Part shown: positions 30,624-33,590 of the stretch, piece by piece
Position numbering within the stretch: position 1 is the stretch's first letter
Layout of the letters: each line of letters begins with the position of its first letter
Source: Clostridium sp. CAG:1013
Lineage (GTDB): Bacteria > Bacillota > Clostridia > Oscillospirales > Acutalibacteraceae
DNA length: 33,590 bases
Assembly: GCA_000432995.1 (NCBI GenBank)
Contig: HF972671.1
Span: forward strand, 1-33,590
Direction: 5' to 3'
Program-made: the position numbers and the translations under genes
The notes under the pieces: model-generated
Seen by the model: the letters and a program-made list of their open reading frames with translations, nothing else
The model's database searches: none
What the model was told of the DNA's origin: nothing

Positions 30624-31100
30624 TCATTCCACTTCCGTGCGCAAGGTGAAGGTGGCAGGCAGATGGAAAATCTCTTCCTTTAAGAACTGGGGATAAAAGT
30701 ATTCGTCCTTTAGGCGTTCAAAGGAAAGCCATTCAAAATCATGAGTATGGCGGCCCTCCGTCAACGTAAACTTTTCTCCTTTTTCTAAAAGGGAGGTGTG
30801 GGAGATGTCCATCAGAAAATAGACACACAGTTCATGGTAGGGGAGATGGTCCACCTCCTCCACAAAAAAGGATTGATTCAGCCATAGAGGGCGAACAATT
30901 TTCGGAGTGATCCTCAGCTCCTCTTCAATCTCCCGAACAACGGCATGCTCTGCTGTTTCGCCCATTTCCACTCTTCCTCCGGGAAGGTAGTAATAAGGAG
31001 ACCGCTCGTCATGCATAGCCAGAATCTTCCCTTGAGAGATCATCACGGCGCACACCCGGTAATTGAATTTTCCATTTTCTGTGCGAAATGTGATATCCAT
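30624..31100 (-). CDS. NUDIX hydrolase
   Basis: A 158-residue NUDIX protein. The box runs from Gly42 to Ile64 (GRVEMGETAEHAVVREIEEE then LRI) and keeps the metal-binding Glu residues; the usual Gly near its end is Arg63. It would hydrolyse a nucleoside diphosphate linked to another group, with Mg2+, in the cytoplasm. The exact substrate cannot be given, since the family ranges from oxidised nucleotides to mRNA caps. The start at 31100 has an AAAGGGG-type site. It stands alone, with a terminator directly downstream and the GH3 gene divergent on the other side. Confidence 0.88.
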   Translation of the reverse strand: MDITFRTENGKFNYRVCAVMISQGKILAMHDERSPYYYLPGGRVEMGETAEHAVVREIEEELRITPKIVRPLWLNQSFFVEEVDHLPYHELCVYFLMDISHTSLLEKGEKFTLTEGRHTHDFEWLSFERLKDEYFYPQFLKEEIFHLPATFTLRTEVE

Positions 31101-31225
31101 ATCTTTTATCCCCTTTCACCGTGGCTTATAAGCATAGAATACCATATTTTTTGCTGATTGCTCAAGATAATAACACTGCTTTATGGTGAAAGGTCTAGTT
31201 TATTTGCAAATAGAATGCTGTAATT

Positions 31226-31255
31226 GTAGAAATAATCTAAGAAATCCGTTATAAT
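31226..31255 (+). promoter_or_regulatory. Candidate promoter of the GH3 gene
   Basis: TATAAT at 31250-31255 with only a weak -35 near 31226-31232. AAGGAGG at 31294-31300 is the ribosome site, 5 nt before the ATG. Confidence 0.4.
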
Positions 31256-31305
31256 AAAAGAAAAAGAATTTGCCGGATCATTCAGGCGGCGAGAAGGAGG
31301 AACCT

Positions 31306-33590
31306 ATGGAACTTTATGAGTATGAGGTAAAACATGGTCAGTTACTGCGGGGACTTGCCCCGGAGTGCATGGTTCTTTTGAAAAGCGACGGCACTTTCCC
31401 CTTGAAGGTGCCGGGAAAGGTGGCTCTTTACGGCAGCGGCGCTCGAGAGACCATCAAAGGCGGCACAGGTTCCGGCGACGTGAATGTGCGCCATTACACC
31501 ACAGTGGAAGAAGGCTTGGAGAACGCCGGATTTACGGTTACCACCAAGGCATGGTTGGAAGGGTACAGCCAGCTTCGTCAGGAAGCCTATAAAGGTTTTG
31601 TGGCTGGAATCAAGGCAAAGGCCAAGGAGATGGGGGTGCCTGCCATTATGCTGGGCATGGGCGCCGTTATGCCGGAGCCGGAGTACGACCTGCCCTTGGA
31701 TGGGGAAGGGGATACAGCGGTGTTTGTGCTGGGCCGTATTTCCGGCGAGGGTTCTGACCGCGCTCCCGCTCCGGGAGACTTTGAACTGACCCAGTCCGAG
31801 ATCCGTGACATTTTGGCGGCTCGGGAAAAGTACAAAAACTTCCTGTTGGTGCTCAACGTAGGCGGCGTGGTGGACTTGACCCCGGTAATGGAGGTTGAGA
31901 ACATTTTGCTGTTGTCCCAGACCGGTATGACTCTGGGAGATTCTCTGGCGGACGTGATCTTGGGCAAAGCCTATCCCTCCGGTAAGCTGGCTTCCACCTG
32001 GGCCAAGTGGGAGGATTACTGCAAGGTGGGGGATTTTGCCCAGATGGACGACACCCGCTATAAGGAAGGAATTTACGTGGGCTACCGGTACTTCGACTCG
32101 GTGGACAAGACTCCCTTGTTCCCCTTTGGGTATGGCTTGGGGTATACCACTTTCGCTTTGGGTCAGCCCCAGGTGACAGTGTCCGGCACCCAGGTGAGCG
32201 TCAAGGTGCCGGTGAAGAATACTGGCAACGCCCTGGGCAAAGAGGTGGCTCAGCTGTACGTGTCTGTGCCTGCAGGGAAGCTGGACCAGCCTTATCAGGT
32301 GCTGGCGGCCTTCGCCAAAACCGGGGAGGTGGCTCCCGGCCAGGAGGAGGCCCTGATCCTTACCTTCTCTCTGGAGGACATTTCTTCTTTTGACAACGAC
32401 ACTGCCTGCCAGATCCTGGAGGCAGGGGACTACGTACTGCGACTGGGTACCTCCAGCCGAGATACTCACATTTGCGGAGTGGTACGTTTACAGGATACCA
32501 TTCAGGTGCGCCAGCTGAGCCACATTGGCGGTCAGCCCGACTTTGAGGACTGGAAACCGGAGGCCAAGCATGTTACTTACCAGGGTGAGGCTCAGGAACT
32601 GACAGCTGCGCCTGTCTACACCGTCGAGGTGGAAGATTACACTTCCCGTCCCGTTGCCACTCTGCCGGAGGTGCCCGCCCAGGTAAAAGACCTGGTGGTT
32701 TCCCTATCTGATGAGGAGCTGGCCTACATCTGTTTGGGCGGTTTCCAGGACGAGGGCAGCAAGAGCTTTGTGGGCAATGCAGGTATGCGGGTAGTAGGCG
32801 CTGCCGGCGAGACCACCAGTCTCTTTGAGGATAAGGGAGTGCCGGTGCTGGTCATGGCCGACGGCCCTGCAGGACTGCGCTTGAATAAGGATTACGGCAA
32901 GGATGAGAACGGGGTCTATCCCTTGGAGATGTCCCTGCCTGCCGGGTTTGCCGAGTTTTTGGACGATGACATGGCCGCTGGTTTGGGAGCTATGGGACAG
33001 CAGCAGCCCGACCGAAAGGGTGAGGTGCTCCATCAGTACTGTTCCGCCATGCCCATTGGTACGGCCTTGGCCCAGAGCTGGAATCTGGATCTCTGCCGCC
33101 AGTGTGGCGACATGATTGGTGAAGAAATGGAGCGTTTTGGGGTTCATCTGTGGCTGGCTCCTGCTTTGAATATCCACCGTCTGCCTCTGTGCGGCCGCAA
33201 CTTCGAGTATTATTCCGAGGATCCCTTCATCAGCGGAAAGGTCACTGCTGCGATCACTCAGGGAGTCCAAGCCCATCCGGGCCGGGGCGTCACCATCAAG
33301 CATTACGCCTGCAACAACCAGGAGACCAACCGGATGCTCTCCAACAGTATCGTTAGCGAGCGGGCCTTGCGGGACATTTACCTGAAAGGCTTCCAGATCG
33401 CTGTGGAGGAGGCACAGCCCCACGCCCTGATGACCTCCTACAACCTGCTCAACGGGGAGCACACCTCCCAGCGCCGGGACCTTGTCATGACAGCGCTCCG
33501 TGAGGAATGGGGCTTCCAGGGTCTGGTGATGACCGACTGGGTGGTGTCCGCTATGGCAGGCGCCATGAAGACAAAGTATCCCCCTGCCTG
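31306..33590 (+). CDS. GH3 beta-glucosidase-type glycoside hydrolase, permuted domain order (3' end cut by window)
   Basis: An open frame from ATG 31306 to the window edge without a stop, 761 residues so far. The usual GH3 order is reversed. The alpha/beta sandwich comes first (GSGARETIKGGTGSGDVNVR near residues 46-65), then PFGYGLGYTTF and a fibronectin-III-like part near 270-400, then the TIM barrel from about residue 500 (VMADGPAGLRL, then KHYACNNQETNRM). The nucleophile is Asp744 in VMTDW, and the barrel is incomplete. Such permuted GH3 enzymes remove terminal sugars, mostly beta-glucosides. No signal peptide is seen, so it is probably intracellular. AAGGAGG precedes the start. No transporter gene is visible in the part that can be read. 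Confidence 0.92.
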   Translation, partial: MELYEYEVKHGQLLRGLAPECMVLLKSDGTFPLKVPGKVALYGSGARETIKGGTGSGDVNVRHYTTVEEGLENAGFTVTTKAWLEGYSQLRQEAYKGFVAGIKAKAKEMGVPAIMLGMGAVMPEPEYDLPLDGEGDTAVFVLGRISGEGSDRAPAPGDFELTQSEIRDILAAREKYKNFLLVLNVGGVVDLTPVMEVENILLLSQTGMTLGDSLADVILGKAYPSGKLASTWAKWEDYCKVGDFAQMDDTRYKEGIYVGYRYFDSVDKTPLFPFGYGLGYTTFALGQPQVTVSGTQVSVKVPVKNTGNALGKEVAQLYVSVPAGKLDQPYQVLAAFAKTGEVAPGQEEALILTFSLEDISSFDNDTACQILEAGDYVLRLGTSSRDTHICGVVRLQDTIQVRQLSHIGGQPDFEDWKPEAKHVTYQGEAQELTAAPVYTVEVEDYTSRPVATLPEVPAQVKDLVVSLSDEELAYICLGGFQDEGSKSFVGNAGMRVVGAAGETTSLFEDKGVPVLVMADGPAGLRLNKDYGKDENGVYPLEMSLPAGFAEFLDDDMAAGLGAMGQQQPDRKGEVLHQYCSAMPIGTALAQSWNLDLCRQCGDMIGEEMERFGVHLWLAPALNIHRLPLCGRNFEYYSEDPFISGKVTAAITQGVQAHPGRGVTIKHYACNNQETNRMLSNSIVSERALRDIYLKGFQIAVEEAQPHALMTSYNLLNGEHTSQRRDLVMTALREEWGFQGLVMTDWVVSAMAGAMKTKYPPA

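Noticed and set aside
31342..33462. Two long minus-strand open frames (375 and 252 codons)
   Set aside because: Both are shadows of the GH3 gene, which is open on the plus strand to the window edge and carries the GH3 motifs.

Overview
The window looks like the chromosome of an anaerobic gut-type Bacillota (class Clostridia, Oscillospiraceae/Lachnospiraceae-like). This rests on strong AAGGAGG ribosome sites, YteP/YtcP-type sugar ABC transporters without their own ATPase, glycyl-radical chemistry, and mobile-element modules of the kind common in that group. No rRNA gene is present, so the placement is by gene style only.

Left edge (1-968): the 3' end of an unrecognised gene, then two decayed minus-strand genes (a small unknown protein and a metallophosphoesterase tail) between terminators.

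Fructan-type sugar locus (1147-14394): a LacI-family repressor (minus) faces a long plus-strand operon. Its order is two permeases, a solute-binding lipoprotein, a glycyl radical enzyme (GRE), its radical-SAM activase, a divergent GH32-like enzyme, a canonical GH32 beta-fructosidase, a PfkB fructokinase-like kinase and a DUF2961/GH172 enzyme. A perfect 24-bp palindrome sits at the operon promoter and related sites lie in the repressor's own promoter, so one regulator probably controls both directions. None of the hydrolases has an export signal. The inferred scheme is import of a short fructoside or difructose anhydride, intracellular cleavage by GH172 and GH32, and phosphorylation of fructose, with the GRE acting on a non-fructose or anhydro part. 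This GRE step inside a fructoside locus is the most novel item in the window.

MerR/flavoenzyme pair (14686-17792): a MerR-type regulator and an Old Yellow Enzyme-type Fe-S flavoprotein whose promoter has a 19-bp spacer containing a dyad.

First recombinase island (17998-20068): a large serine recombinase (TTG start), a 50-aa partner and degenerate remnants. Then comes a second MerR regulator divergent from a YitT-like membrane protein, again with a palindrome inside a 19-bp spacer, followed by a CAT-anticodon tRNA.

Probable integrated element (about 21808-30328): it runs from the tRNA 3' end to the end of a second large serine recombinase and is flanked by an 8-bp direct repeat. It carries an unknown AT-rich membrane protein, a conjugative-element regulatory trio (57-aa protein, HTH protein, sigma factor), an efflux cargo (TetR, ABC ATPase, ABC permease, MFS pump) with a structured leader, and a lone MobC gene beside an oriT-like palindrome. 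No relaxase is visible, so the element looks deleted or dependent on a helper.

Right edge (30565-33590): a NUDIX hydrolase and a GH3 beta-glucosidase-type gene with permuted domain order that runs off the window.
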